Shown here: positions 1 to 10,800 of the stretch, one piece after another | Numbering within the stretch: the stretch's first letter is position 1 | How the letters are laid out: each line of letters begins with the position of its first letter | Assembly: GCA_028565635.1 (NCBI GenBank) | Contig: JAOXYB010019272.1 | Coordinates: forward strand, 1-15,081 | Source: Phoronis ovalis | Lineage: Eukaryota; Phoronida; Phoronidae | Length of the DNA: 15,081 nt | Direction of reading: 5' to 3' | Program-made: the position numbers and the translations under genes | The notes under the pieces: generated by a model | Seen by the model: the letters and a program-made list of their open reading frames with translations, nothing else | Told to the model about the DNA's origin: nothing | The model's database searches: none

Positions 1-181
1 TATATATGTATATCAAGTAATATAAAACACAAAAGTACCTGTATTATATTAACCTTTTACTTTTGCTGTATATTCTTCGAGTTTTGACATCGAATATTAG
101 TTATTTAAGAGTTTTTCTAGTTCTCAATAGTTTAATACACGATAAAGATAAAAGTGAATCCGCACGTTTCATTTTTTTTAG
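1..181 (+). other. Intron of the calcyphosin-like gene
   Basis: AT-rich sequence with no coding frame on either strand. It ends in a T-rich tract and the TAG acceptor directly before the terminal exon, so it is read as the 3' part of that gene's last intron. Confidence 0.75.
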
Positions 182-283
<102 letters not shown>

Positions 284-356
284 AAAATGTAACTTGACGC
301 TATTCTGTTAAACATGTACAGATATGATATAGTACTACAATTATGTGAAAAACTGA

Positions 357-362
357 AATAAA
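357..362 (+). terminator. Poly(A) signal of the calcyphosin-like gene
   Basis: A canonical AATAAA lies about 74 bases after the TGA stop and is followed by an A-rich stretch. This gives a short 3' UTR and a plausible transcript end. Confidence 0.6.
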
Positions 363-1110
363 GCAAAAAAGGTGTGAACATAGGGATGTAAAGAATAGCA
401 ATTTTGGTATTAAAAGGCAATTTGATATATATACATCGTATGCATACTACTCATTTCAAATTATTTTTATGTTTTATTCTACTATTTTATTGTTTTGAAG
501 GTTTGTGCTATTTAACTATTTGTAAGCCGTATGTGGCGCTAGTGATCACGTGCTAAAGCGAACCCACAATTCCTTGTTTTTTTAAATGAATCGACTCAGC
601 ACATAGACAATTATACATTCACAAAATGCAGAACTGTAGGTTAGGTTGTGTCCGTTTCATTTAGATGCCTAATAGATGCAGAGACCAAAGTGTAACACAT
701 GTAAGAAAAACACTGCACATAAAAATATAGTTTAGAAAATAAATAAGATCTACATTTCAATTTTATTAGAAAATATCTTGAAGTTATGTTATAACAATGT
801 AGTTATTATACATGTATTTTTACATCACCGGTCAATGGTTAATAATTAATTACTGGCATGCTTGATTTATAATAAAAACAGCGTGTACATTATTTTAACA
901 AAATTGTCTAGAAAGTTTGTAGCGGCGTTAATTAAATTGCCTCTACTGGTAACGCTCTCAACAGTTATTTCATAATTACTGTACATCAGTGGCGGCAACA
1001 TTCACATGTCGCAAACCCCAAACTGCGTTTATACTCCATATTTGGGCATGTCAGTACTTGTGTCAATTTATAAAATATATGCGTTCTTCAGGCCGATATT
1101 AGTCCCATCT
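363..1110. other. Convergent intergenic and 3' UTR region, no gene seen
   Basis: AT-rich with no credible coding frame. The part nearest 1110 would be 3' UTR of the longest receptor isoform, with a minus-strand AATAAA at 762-767. Further minus-strand AATAAA copies lie at 473-478 and 486-491. A short CAGTGGCGGC string at 987-996 resembles a hAT-type terminus but has no partner. Confidence 0.5.
762..767 (-). terminator. Candidate poly(A) signal for the receptor isoform ending at 1114
   Basis: AATAAA on the minus strand, about 350 bases after the TGA at 1116-1114. It is the first such hexamer downstream of that stop. In AT-rich DNA chance matches are common, so this is tentative. Confidence 0.35.
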
Positions 1111-1113
1111 TTA

Positions 1114-1197
1114 TCATGCTTTCTTGTTTTCCGGGACTTTTGGATTTATGTCGCGTATTGACCTTGAACCTTCTGGTTCACCATCTTTGGAAAACGC
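1114..1197 (-). CDS. Alternative terminal exon of the adhesion GPCR (acidic/basic tail)
   Basis: On the minus strand an acceptor (ATATTCCAG) precedes 27 open codons, AFSKDGEPEGSRSIRD then INPKVPENKKA, and stops TGA then TAA in tandem. It is strongly hydrophilic, as expected for a cytoplasmic tail. It begins in phase 0, so it fits both the phase 0 donor after exon 19 (2415) and the internal phase 0 donor in exon 20 (1688). Its composition is unlike the surrounding non-coding DNA. With no transcript data, it may be an alternative last exon or, less likely, a chance open frame. Confidence 0.5.
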   Translation of the reverse strand, partial: AFSKDGEPEGSRSIRDINPKVPENKKA

Positions 1198-1324
1198 CTG
1201 GAATATATTGTAACAGAAATATATGTTACATGAAGTTTGTAGAGGAAAAATCATATGTACATTTTGATATGCCAATATCTCTTTCAAGAACGTTCCTCCA
1301 TAATATGTATTTTTTCTTGTTTAC

Positions 1325-1330
1325 TTTATT
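1325..1330 (-). terminator. Candidate poly(A) signal for the receptor isoform ending at 1613
   Basis: AATAAA on the minus strand about 285 bases beyond the TAA at 1615-1613. It would serve the isoform ending in exon 20 and lies before the alternative exon at 1114-1197, consistent with alternative terminal exons. Confidence 0.35.
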
Positions 1331-1612
1331 AAAATGGATAAGCATCAGTAAGCATGGGATTTGGTAAGTGACACACATGTACAAATACCTGCAAACATCG
1401 CCAGCGGACCTTGAACGGGTTGGCAAATGATATCTGATATCTTATTGCAGTTGTTCCCGGTCAAACAACGTAAACAAATGTTTCATGGGAAAAGTCAATA
1501 GATATATTTCAGCATATGTAAGTATCAAACAAAATAGTAACGTTTTAGATTACTAAAAAACAATAACTGAAAATGTTAGTAGCGATCGTTTTAAAATATT
1601 TTCATTAATCTT

Positions 1613-1864
1613 TTAACTTCTGTGGGTCGAAGCGAATGATAACCGCCTTTTTGTGAACACGTCACGACGTTTCATTTGGTAGCTTACATCATTGACACTA
1701 TATCCTGGGTTTGTGGCATCATTAAAATCTGTTGACGATCGTCTCCGTATCGTCTGGACGGTCATTAATGTAATAGTATTCCTTCTATTATTTTCACTTG
1801 GCGACGGTGTGTTCCTAGGGGAAACTTTTTTCGAACGGTGTAAAGAAAAGAAACCATTTTGACT
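1613..1864 (-). CDS. GPCR exon 20: Ser/Thr/Arg-rich cytoplasmic tail
   Basis: The acceptor ATGTATTTCAG is followed by 83 open codons and TAA at 1615-1613, starting in phase 0 to match exon 19. The peptide opens SQNGFFSLHRSKKVSPRN and contains TPSPSENNRR, TIRRRSSTDF, YQMKRRDVFTKRR and LSFASTHRS at the end. The basic-Ser clusters (RRRSS, KRRLS) look like sites for basophilic kinases, and SPRN/TPSP like proline-directed sites, as expected of a regulated GPCR tail. An internal phase 0 donor (GAT then GTAAGC, exon end 1688) could join the exon at 1197 instead. The start of this exon is below ordinary ORF length cut-offs. Confidence 0.75.
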   Translation of the reverse strand, partial: SQNGFFSLHRSKKVSPRNTPSPSENNRRNTITLMTVQTIRRRSSTDFNDATNPGYSVNDVSYQMKRRDVFTKRRLSFASTHRS

Positions 1865-4800
1865 CTGAAATACATATGTTGAGGTTATTAACAGTATTTA
1901 TGAGACGCGGGAGGTTTTAGTTGGTAAGAAATAGTTTCACAACTAAAAAGAAAAAATGGAAATTTCATCCAATCTGAACCAACGAGTGAATATATGAGTA
2001 CAGCTAAAGCAGCAACGGCGTATTTGGATTTACTACTATGTATAAAAGTCTCAGTAAAGGATGATCCACCCGCTATTACGCAAGACAAGGATATACAAAG
2101 AAAAATTATCTGTCTGAGATTGACAGACTTGACCAGTGTTTTCTACCGTTATTTATATGGAATCTGAAAATCTACATTAACATATATCTACAATTTATTT
2201 TTTTCTTATTAATTTTCAGTTTTAATCAATAGCCAAAACTGAACAAAAAACAATTGCAGAAAATGTATTTAGTGGCCGAGACAACAAGGTACGACAACAT
2301 GCAAACGTTTTGTCTCAAGCAGCATTGACTTTATAGTTGTTCATATACATATAGGTGTGCTTCAAAAATATTTTAATACACATTTCTATAGAATCCGTTA
2401 ACGTGTATACATACCCCGCTTGAAATATCTCGTTCATCTTGTCGTTTTTTCATTTTTAGTTCTACCGCTTGTCGAACTTCGTGATTTAGTAAACAGTGAA
2501 ATATGAAGATGAACAGTCCCTGCAGCGAATTCAGTACAGCAAACACGTATTGAAATATGACCAAATCCCGATTAAGTGCAAATATACCAAACAACCACGT
2601 TCCACCAAGCAAGGGCAGAAGAATGCTTATGCTTTTAATAGCCGCTCTACAAAGATGTAATAATTATGACGTGACTATTGTCGTGACTGTTAACTATTTA
2701 CAAAATTTCAGGACGTGTTTATAGATAGCTAACGGAATTCAGTACCAAAACGGGCCTAAGGACAAGGCGTGGGAAAAGGAGATTTTGAATAAGCAAGTAA
2801 TTTCATATCCTCTGAAACATTCAGGATTTGAAGTAAATTAAATATATATTGTAATACAAAACATGTTTTGAACATTATTTTCTACCAAGCAGTTTTTGAG
2901 TATGATTATGTGATTATGTGGCGTCTAACTATTTTTTGTAGCGCCTAATGATTATTGCCTAAAAACTGCTTTGTACTTCATTACTAGTCAGGGGACAGGT
3001 GGTTTATAAATGAAACCTATTTATCTTTCCTTCTCACAAAGTCTTGTCACATTAGTTATTTACTTATTTACGATATTCCTCACCCAAAACAAATTGTTAA
3101 AGTAACAATAATCAATCTAAATAGTTATCAACGGTTTCATTTATAAGAAATGTGACATGCTGGTTGACCAGCGATACGCTTACCGCATTTGAGCTAACTT
3201 GTCTTCATGAATTTGGTTCAGTGGAACGGAGTTTATTACTATATACGTAACTTTGCCTAATACAATACCATTTACCTGAAATGAAGTTAATGTGAACTAC
3301 CATATTAACATTGTCGTCATTGCCATCACATCACTTTCACAACTATCATTTCACCGGCACCGTTACCATCTAGTTTCATCATTTACATTAATACAAAATC
3401 AGTATCATTGCCATCATTGTTAATATCATTGTCATGATCATAATCATTGTTACGGCCATCCCCATTATCACTATCATTGTTACCACCATCATCATTACCT
3501 AATAATCTTAAATGTCATTAAAAAAAATACTTACGAGACTAATTAGAATTGCTGGACCTACGAATGTCCATATCTGCCCAGTTGACACCGATAACCAACA
3601 TCTGTAATGAGCACAAATAATGAAACTTCAGTTAGCGTTGATCCGTCACAATGTATAAATAACTGAAATAATAATTTTTTAAAAACACATGCCAAAAGGG
3701 ACTTCTAGAAATATGTATATCCAGGTAAGCGAAGAATATAGATTAGGTCTCTAAGTTACATAATTAATTCAAAGTAACTTACGTTTTGCTATCAGCGTAG
3801 GTTTCTACATTAACAACCAGGGTTGTGATTGCAATAACCACAGGAAAACATGACGCAATAATAAAGTAATACTTCATCTTGTTCGACTCCGTGTTGAATA
3901 CTTTAACGACCTTAGAATAAAGATGTATACCTTCAACCATCATCCAACCAAATGTTGACAGCCACGAGATATGTAAAAGAGTAGCCACAGCTGTACAAGC
4001 TATCTGGAATACGTATATGATAAGAGTTTTAGAATGCACAAAGTATTAAGCAGCCTGGAAAAATTCTAAAACTAAAAATCATGTTTGAAAACACATTGCT
4101 TCGACAGTTTCTTAGCTACATGTATGTGAAACCTGTGTTTGCTTTTTTTATAAATTGGTTTGTAGATCCATGACTCATCAACAATTACCTTGTGTCCTAT
4201 AGCTTGCGGCGATATCAGAAATACAATGTTAGCCAACATGATAGTAATCATTAGGCATTTATGGATGTTAGTTCTTCTCGAACGCAGATTATCCAACCAT
4301 ACAAATAGCACCAACGCAAAGGCCAACGTTATTAAAGAGATACTGCAACCTAGATAGGTTATCCACTGCAAAGCGATGCGATCAGACTCATGAATCTGTA
4401 ACAAGAAGCAAGACATTCAATGCATAGATTCTAAATCATTAAATGTTCGTGTTGACACCCTAGCCATTATAATGTATTGCTTGAAAAACGCACTTGGAAT
4501 AAAGCCCGGGGGAATAAAGAAAATTTGCGTAAAAGAAATATGTTCCCATGGTCCCAAAAACTGAGTCATCTTTTTCCATGTAATGCTATATACAGAATCC
4601 ATTTTTCTAGAGTGATAATTACGTGTTGAAAATTAACAATGTAGTTATTCTACCTCATAAGGAACCACTTGCACGAGTATAGCAAAATTTGTAGTATGAT
4701 TACAGTGACATCTACTGGTTGTCTCCGTAATGTCTATCAACTGGCAGCCATCTTGTCTCCAAGAACTGCAAGGGAAAATAAAATTATATACTGAGGTATG

Positions 4801-7800
4801 AGGTAAGAGATGCTTATTTATTTATTTTTCTGATAACAATTGTGATAATTTTTTTTTAATATTTCGACATCTTATTATAATTGTAGTATTCCATCCGCAC
4901 TAGGTGCATCAACGACAACTGACATACCTTTGTGTTGAATTCCAATATTGACATTGAGCTTGCCTATCAAAATCTTCTTTATGCTCAAGGTTACCATCAT
5001 TGTGCAATGTGTCGTCTTCCTGGAAATGGGATTAAAGCAAACTATATTTCCACGGAAAACGCAGCCTATGTGTAATAATTCTACAATCTAGAACAATGAA
5101 GGCTAACATTTTTCTAGTTTTCTTTTCTACTTCTCTTTTACGCTTGCCTACAATTTTAACAAAAAATGTCTATTCAGAAACTAGTATTTTAAGGAAAAAA
5201 TGCAATACAAATAGTACCATTTGAAGCCGCTTGTTAACGAAAGATCCACTGAAACAGTGACGAGTTAAAATGTGCAAAGCGTACTTACTTATTTCAAATA
5301 ATAAAGTCCATAAACCATTTATTAAGTCAAAAGTAACACCAAACAGATTTTCAGTTTTAAGACAAAATAAAAGAAGCATGTACCGTTACCGTTCGAAGGC
5401 TGAAAGTAACTGGCAGCGAAATCTTTCCACCGGCACTGTACCCAGAAAAAGACAACACATCACTTCTGGTTGTAATATTGGATGTTTTGAGGATGGTACC
5501 AACACTTGTGGTCCTAGCTAGTACTGCAACTAGCGTGTGTTCAGCTCCTTGTGTGCCTGTAAATGAAGTAGTCTATTTTGCTGATCATAATTTTTAAATA
5601 CGCATAAGCAGTTCGTGAATCTAACAAAGCTGAAATATCTTTAAAAACTGTTAACATCTGTAATGTACGTTACACATGACAATGGATACCACTACCACCG
5701 ATATATTAAGACCATAAGGTAACTCTTACAATTTTTTTACAATGCAGAATAATGTAAATTTTACCTGTCTTAAAATCAGACAAGTCTGCTTCGATAGTCT
5801 GAGAGGAAGTGGAATTATTTTCATCCAATAATAATGTCGTGTCGACTCTGGCTTCCATTTCACTGACATACTTAAGCCTCTTAGCGGTAACAACTGCAAT
5901 ATCATTATACATGTCATAATTCTGGCGGCAATTTGTGACCACTCAAGGCAGAAACCATCAACAATGACTGAAATGTATTCCTTGGTATACGTTGATAACA
6001 AACTTGTACGCGTATTACTTGGTGCACGTGCGAAAAAAATGCGACACTTCACTTTGTATGTATGCAAGGTCGTTTTGCCCTTTGAGACGTTTTAGCCAGA
6101 ACTTTCAGGTAAGATGGCGTCTGTGATAGAACCCTGTCTGCCCAATGTAAATAAACACTTACCTATGCTACCGTAACTAATTTTCAGTGCCTCAGTGTTA
6201 CCAGCTGTGATCAAAGAATATACAATGTTGTTTACACTTTCTAATATTCGATGCTTTGCGTCACTCTAGGAAAAAAAATATTATTTTAACATCGAATACA
6301 AATGTGTATAAACTGAAAACTATATACAAACTAAAAATGGGAAATTTTCAAGATTTTTAAGAAAATGAGTAGGCTGCTTAACTGCATTGTTATACATTTG
6401 TTTGCATATTCAATAAAAAGATCGTCAAATAGAAGTTAACATGGAAGTTCTTTACGTTCAACCAGTTGGAGAATTTTATCAGTACTACTAAATTTCATTG
6501 TCGTCTCAGTTGTCCCCCACCAGTAATTTACACTGTTGCAGCATGTATGTTAAAACTTCCAGGAATCATTTTTAACTGTTAACACAAAGCTGCTAGCCTC
6601 ACCTCATCTAACGAGCCGTTCCCCAACAGAACGTCAGCAACAATGACTACTTTCTGAAAGTAAGGAATAACTTGAATAAGCGCATCATTTAAAAAAAAAC
6701 TTTGTCATTAAAACATTTACTGGCTAACAACGTTATCAACATACAACGTGTCCAAATAACAAGAAAAAATTATGACTAATGCTGTCAAATATCTTGTACA
6801 AACAATATAACTACAATGAAATGTATAATATATAATAACATAGATTGATTCGTACAGTTAAAATTATTCATTTCGGTTGAATATATTTTAGTAGAGCTAG
6901 CGTCACAAGCACCTTGGTAAACTGCTCAGCCTCTGATTGGCTTAAGTTCATGGAATTATTGGCGCTAAGAGCTTGAGCCAATGCTTCCGTATATTGCTGT
7001 CCGAAATCCACTTCAGTATCCGACAGAGTGCCATTGTACCCTGTTAACCTATCAACGGCTTCACTGACGGATGACGTCAGGTCATTTGAGATATTAAGCT
7101 GAAAGTCAAAGATCGATATACCATAGTCTAGAGCAAAACAAATATATACCATACAATTTGACACAGGCATGTTACAAAGTCCGATATGTAGAACATTAAA
7201 TGTTCTCAATTATTTACCCGAAGCTCGAATATCGAACTACGTATATCAAATCGAGGCAGCATAAAGTGTGGTTGCTCTACAGATGATCATGCATGATTGA
7301 TCTTCTTATCGGAATAATATACATAACATATTATTTCTTAAAAAAGCTAATATTTTCATGAAGAAATAATTAAATAGCCACGATTATCTATCTTTAGCAT
7401 TTCAATAGTTAAAAAACATATCTGTCTTGAAACTCTGTAAATGAACTTACACGCAATGTCTCCAGCAATGCTTCAAGTTTCGTTTTTGATTTTTTTTTAC
7501 TTTGTCCAGGTGGTATTCGTTTAGGTGACTTTGTTTTACCCGATTCACGTCGAGGACGCGTAGACTTAGGCCATGTGTAGCCCGATGCTAAAAATGTGAA
7601 AATTCAGTTTTTAAAAACAATGTGCAAGATACTAATTATAAAAAAATACATCAGATTGTTTATTTTGGACAGTTGTAAATATACTTGTGAATGAGGCAAT
7701 TACGATTACCTCATAATGATTACATAGCATAAAATATTTTTATTAAATAATTCAGAGTGTTTAGCGAGCAACTTACCAGATTTACAAATATATTTTTCAC

Positions 7801-10800
7801 GATTCCTATCACAGGATACACCAATGACAGAAATCGTCCCATTAAATTGATTTGTAACAAGGTAGCAAACTGCTTGGCTTGCATTAGCTGATGTATTTGT
7901 ATTAAACGCGGAAACATTTGAGTTTAACAAGGTGGCCAGCGAATTATTTGTGCCTAAAATAAAAGAAATATTAAGATACTATAGGAAACGTAATTTATAG
8001 AAAGATTACAGCTTAGAAAATGGCATTCATTTTGGTTTGTGTTAGTTCTCTGATTAATTTTTAACTAACATAGGCACCATGCATTTCCCAGTAGAATCAA
8101 TGATGGCATAACAATTGTATTACGTTTTACTTGAGTAGGGTGACATTTAAATGTTACATGCGTGTAATTGTATGTGTAAATCCCTGGTGCGTATGCACGT
8201 CTACAGATTGCTTTTTAAACAAAAGTACACATATCTCCAATTCTGCTTCTAAGTATACATGTCTCCAATTCTGCTAGTCAGAAACATACCGTTTTTAATT
8301 TGTAAATCTACCCAGTATCTTTGCGGTGATTTCATTGGCTGAGACTTCATAATGTGCGCAATGAACTGCCATTCTTCTTGACTGTATGAGCTGATCAATC
8401 CAGCACCATGGCCAAAGCATTGCGCATAGGCCTCCATCCACTCAACTTTCTCCGTAAAGGTAATATAAAGATAATTTTGAAAATACAGAGTTGAATCGTC
8501 ATTATCTAAAAGAAACTTGGAAAGTGGTGGGAAAAATGTGCCTGCAAAAAAAAAAGTAAAATAGTAAATTATAATCACATTTGACCGATAAAACAATTGT
8601 CTGTATATTATCATAGTAGGGATTTATTTAGAATGGTATGATAACAATAGCATTCATTTTACGAACGCGCTCATATCTGGGAATGAATTCGTTGATCTAG
8701 ATATTTTAGAGTAAAACGGAGTTTAGTAGCACACTTAAATTATGAAGTGTGAAACCATTCAACTTGACACTCATGCTATTACAACTTGCAAACTTAATTT
8801 TGCTACCAAACATTATGCAAAGACTTGTTGCTTTCCAGTTTTCTGTTGCTACTATTCAAATTAAGCCAGAAAAGTAAAGAAAACGCCAAGCCACGATTTG
8901 TTGCCTATTTTTGAATATGTTGCTCAAATCTTTATTATAATGGGGAGGTTACGTACACGAGTTTCAGTTAACTGGAAAGATTTACTGAAATATATTTAAC
9001 GGTGCAAATGAAATAGAAATATGTTACATAATATGTCTATAATAGCAAATAACCAGAAATTATAAAAAAACATATTCCTCTGCAAGCATATCTCTTGCTC
9101 ATTCACAGCAGTTGTGATTTTAATTGCTACGAGAATTTTCAATATTCCCACATGCAATGAATTGCCCGATAATTCACTAGATTTTATCAGTATTTCAAAT
9201 ATGTAGCCGCTTCTGGATAACATGATATATCAACATATCGTTTGATGCTGTTTTTGATTGACATGATATATCATGATATTGTTCATACATTGTACTGTTT
9301 TGTGCTTTTCAGCTGACAAAATTTAAACCCGTAAAAACGCATGCTACTATTTATCCAAATATTAAAGAACTGTTTCAAATAAGCTCTCCACATAAAATGG
9401 ATACGATTTTTGATTTCAGTAAGTTTATCTAGTAAAAAGTTGTGTTTCTATGTTACTTCTAAAAAGAAACGTGAAAAAAATCAATTCAAAATCGTTCACG
9501 TTATTTCGCGTCACCTTGTACTTTTTCACTTACAATGAGGCATTCCAGGAAAGCAAAAGACTGTATATATAATGAATCTATTGAGCTGCTTCGTTGTACC
9601 ACTTAAAATATAAATGATTGATATATTGACCTATTAACTAATTACTGATCAATTGCAATAGGTGAGTTAAGATAATGTTTATGGTTTTTATATTTCTAAA
9701 TTCTTCATGTCGAAATATAGCAACATTTCTAGTCGGTCAAACTATACTTACCGTGGTTTAATATTATGATGCTACTAAGTCGAACTAATGACGAACCAAT
9801 CTGCACCAACAAGGAGCACTCATAATTCCCAACGTCGGATGGTTGAAAATATCTGATAACAAGTTTTGATGTTGACACATAGGTTCCATTATTTAACTGC
9901 TCTGAATGTTCTTTAACATCTTGACTAGATATTTCAGACGTCGAATCCTAATCAGAAATGTAAAAGACACTGTACCAAACTACTGTCTTTTGTGGCGTTT
10001 TTTCACGATTTTGATAACTAAAAACATATTTATATGGAAATTATGAATCTACTGTAGGTTGATGTTTATCATCATTTAATCTCCCTCTGAATATTTATAT
10101 ATTAGGTTTCTAGTTTTACATCCATAGACTACCATATCTCAGTGCTTTTCATTCTCTAGTATGTGGTATACTGGGGAGTCACACGAGCCTATCTATAGAA
10201 GGATGGGATGATGTGTAGCCCGAGCATTTTTCAAGGAAACGGTCGAAATTGTCTCATCAAAATATCACGAAATAGCATGGATGTGACTTGAATATAAAAA
10301 TTCCTACTAGGCTATCGATAAAGTGGACTATTCCGGTACCCTACGACAGACCAGTTAGATGACTTTTTACCGTCGAAATAGTAGAAGTATACCTTACAAA
10401 AAAGCCTCCAGGCTGACAAGATAGTACTTACCGTGGGGCTTAAACATAAACCTACCTCTTTAATAAAAAACCAAGTTACATTTGTTGGAGAATACGTCAG
10501 CCGCGCATTGCACACAAGACTAACATCTTTTCCATATTCATAACCAATCACAGTTATATCAATGTTAGCCCAATCTGTAATACAAAATACAAAATTGTTT
10601 GTCCATATGCATCACCCAATAACGATAATATTAAAACGGGAAATAGATAAAAATCAAGCAAATATTGCCTTTGTTTTTAAACGTACATTTAAATTTTGCT
10701 TATAAAATATATCATTTTTCCCAACGATGGATTAATTAAACTCGATATTTTAATTAAATTTGTCTTCATAGAAACAGTAGAAATATATGTAATGTGTGCA

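Noticed and set aside
1116-1367. Plus-strand open frame of 83 codons
   Set aside because: It is antisense to the alternative tail exon, has no similarity, and no plus-strand transcript signals.
1888-2088. Minus-strand open frame between exons 19 and 20
   Set aside because: No acceptor in phase 0 opens this frame; the phase-compatible reading of the nearby acceptor stops after a short hydrophobic run unlike a GPCR tail.
2116-2166. Acceptor-like sites giving very short tails after exon 19 (for example Ile-Pro-Tyr-Lys then stop)
   Set aside because: They encode almost nothing; exon 20 offers an 83-codon, tail-like frame in the same phase.
5270-5521. Plus-strand open frame of 83 codons
   Set aside because: It is the antisense shadow of GAIN exon 12, whose minus-strand frame fits neighbouring exons at both ends.
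5726-6067. Minus-strand 113-codon open frame overlapping exon 11
   Set aside because: It is out of phase with exons 10 and 12; the other frame joins them exactly.
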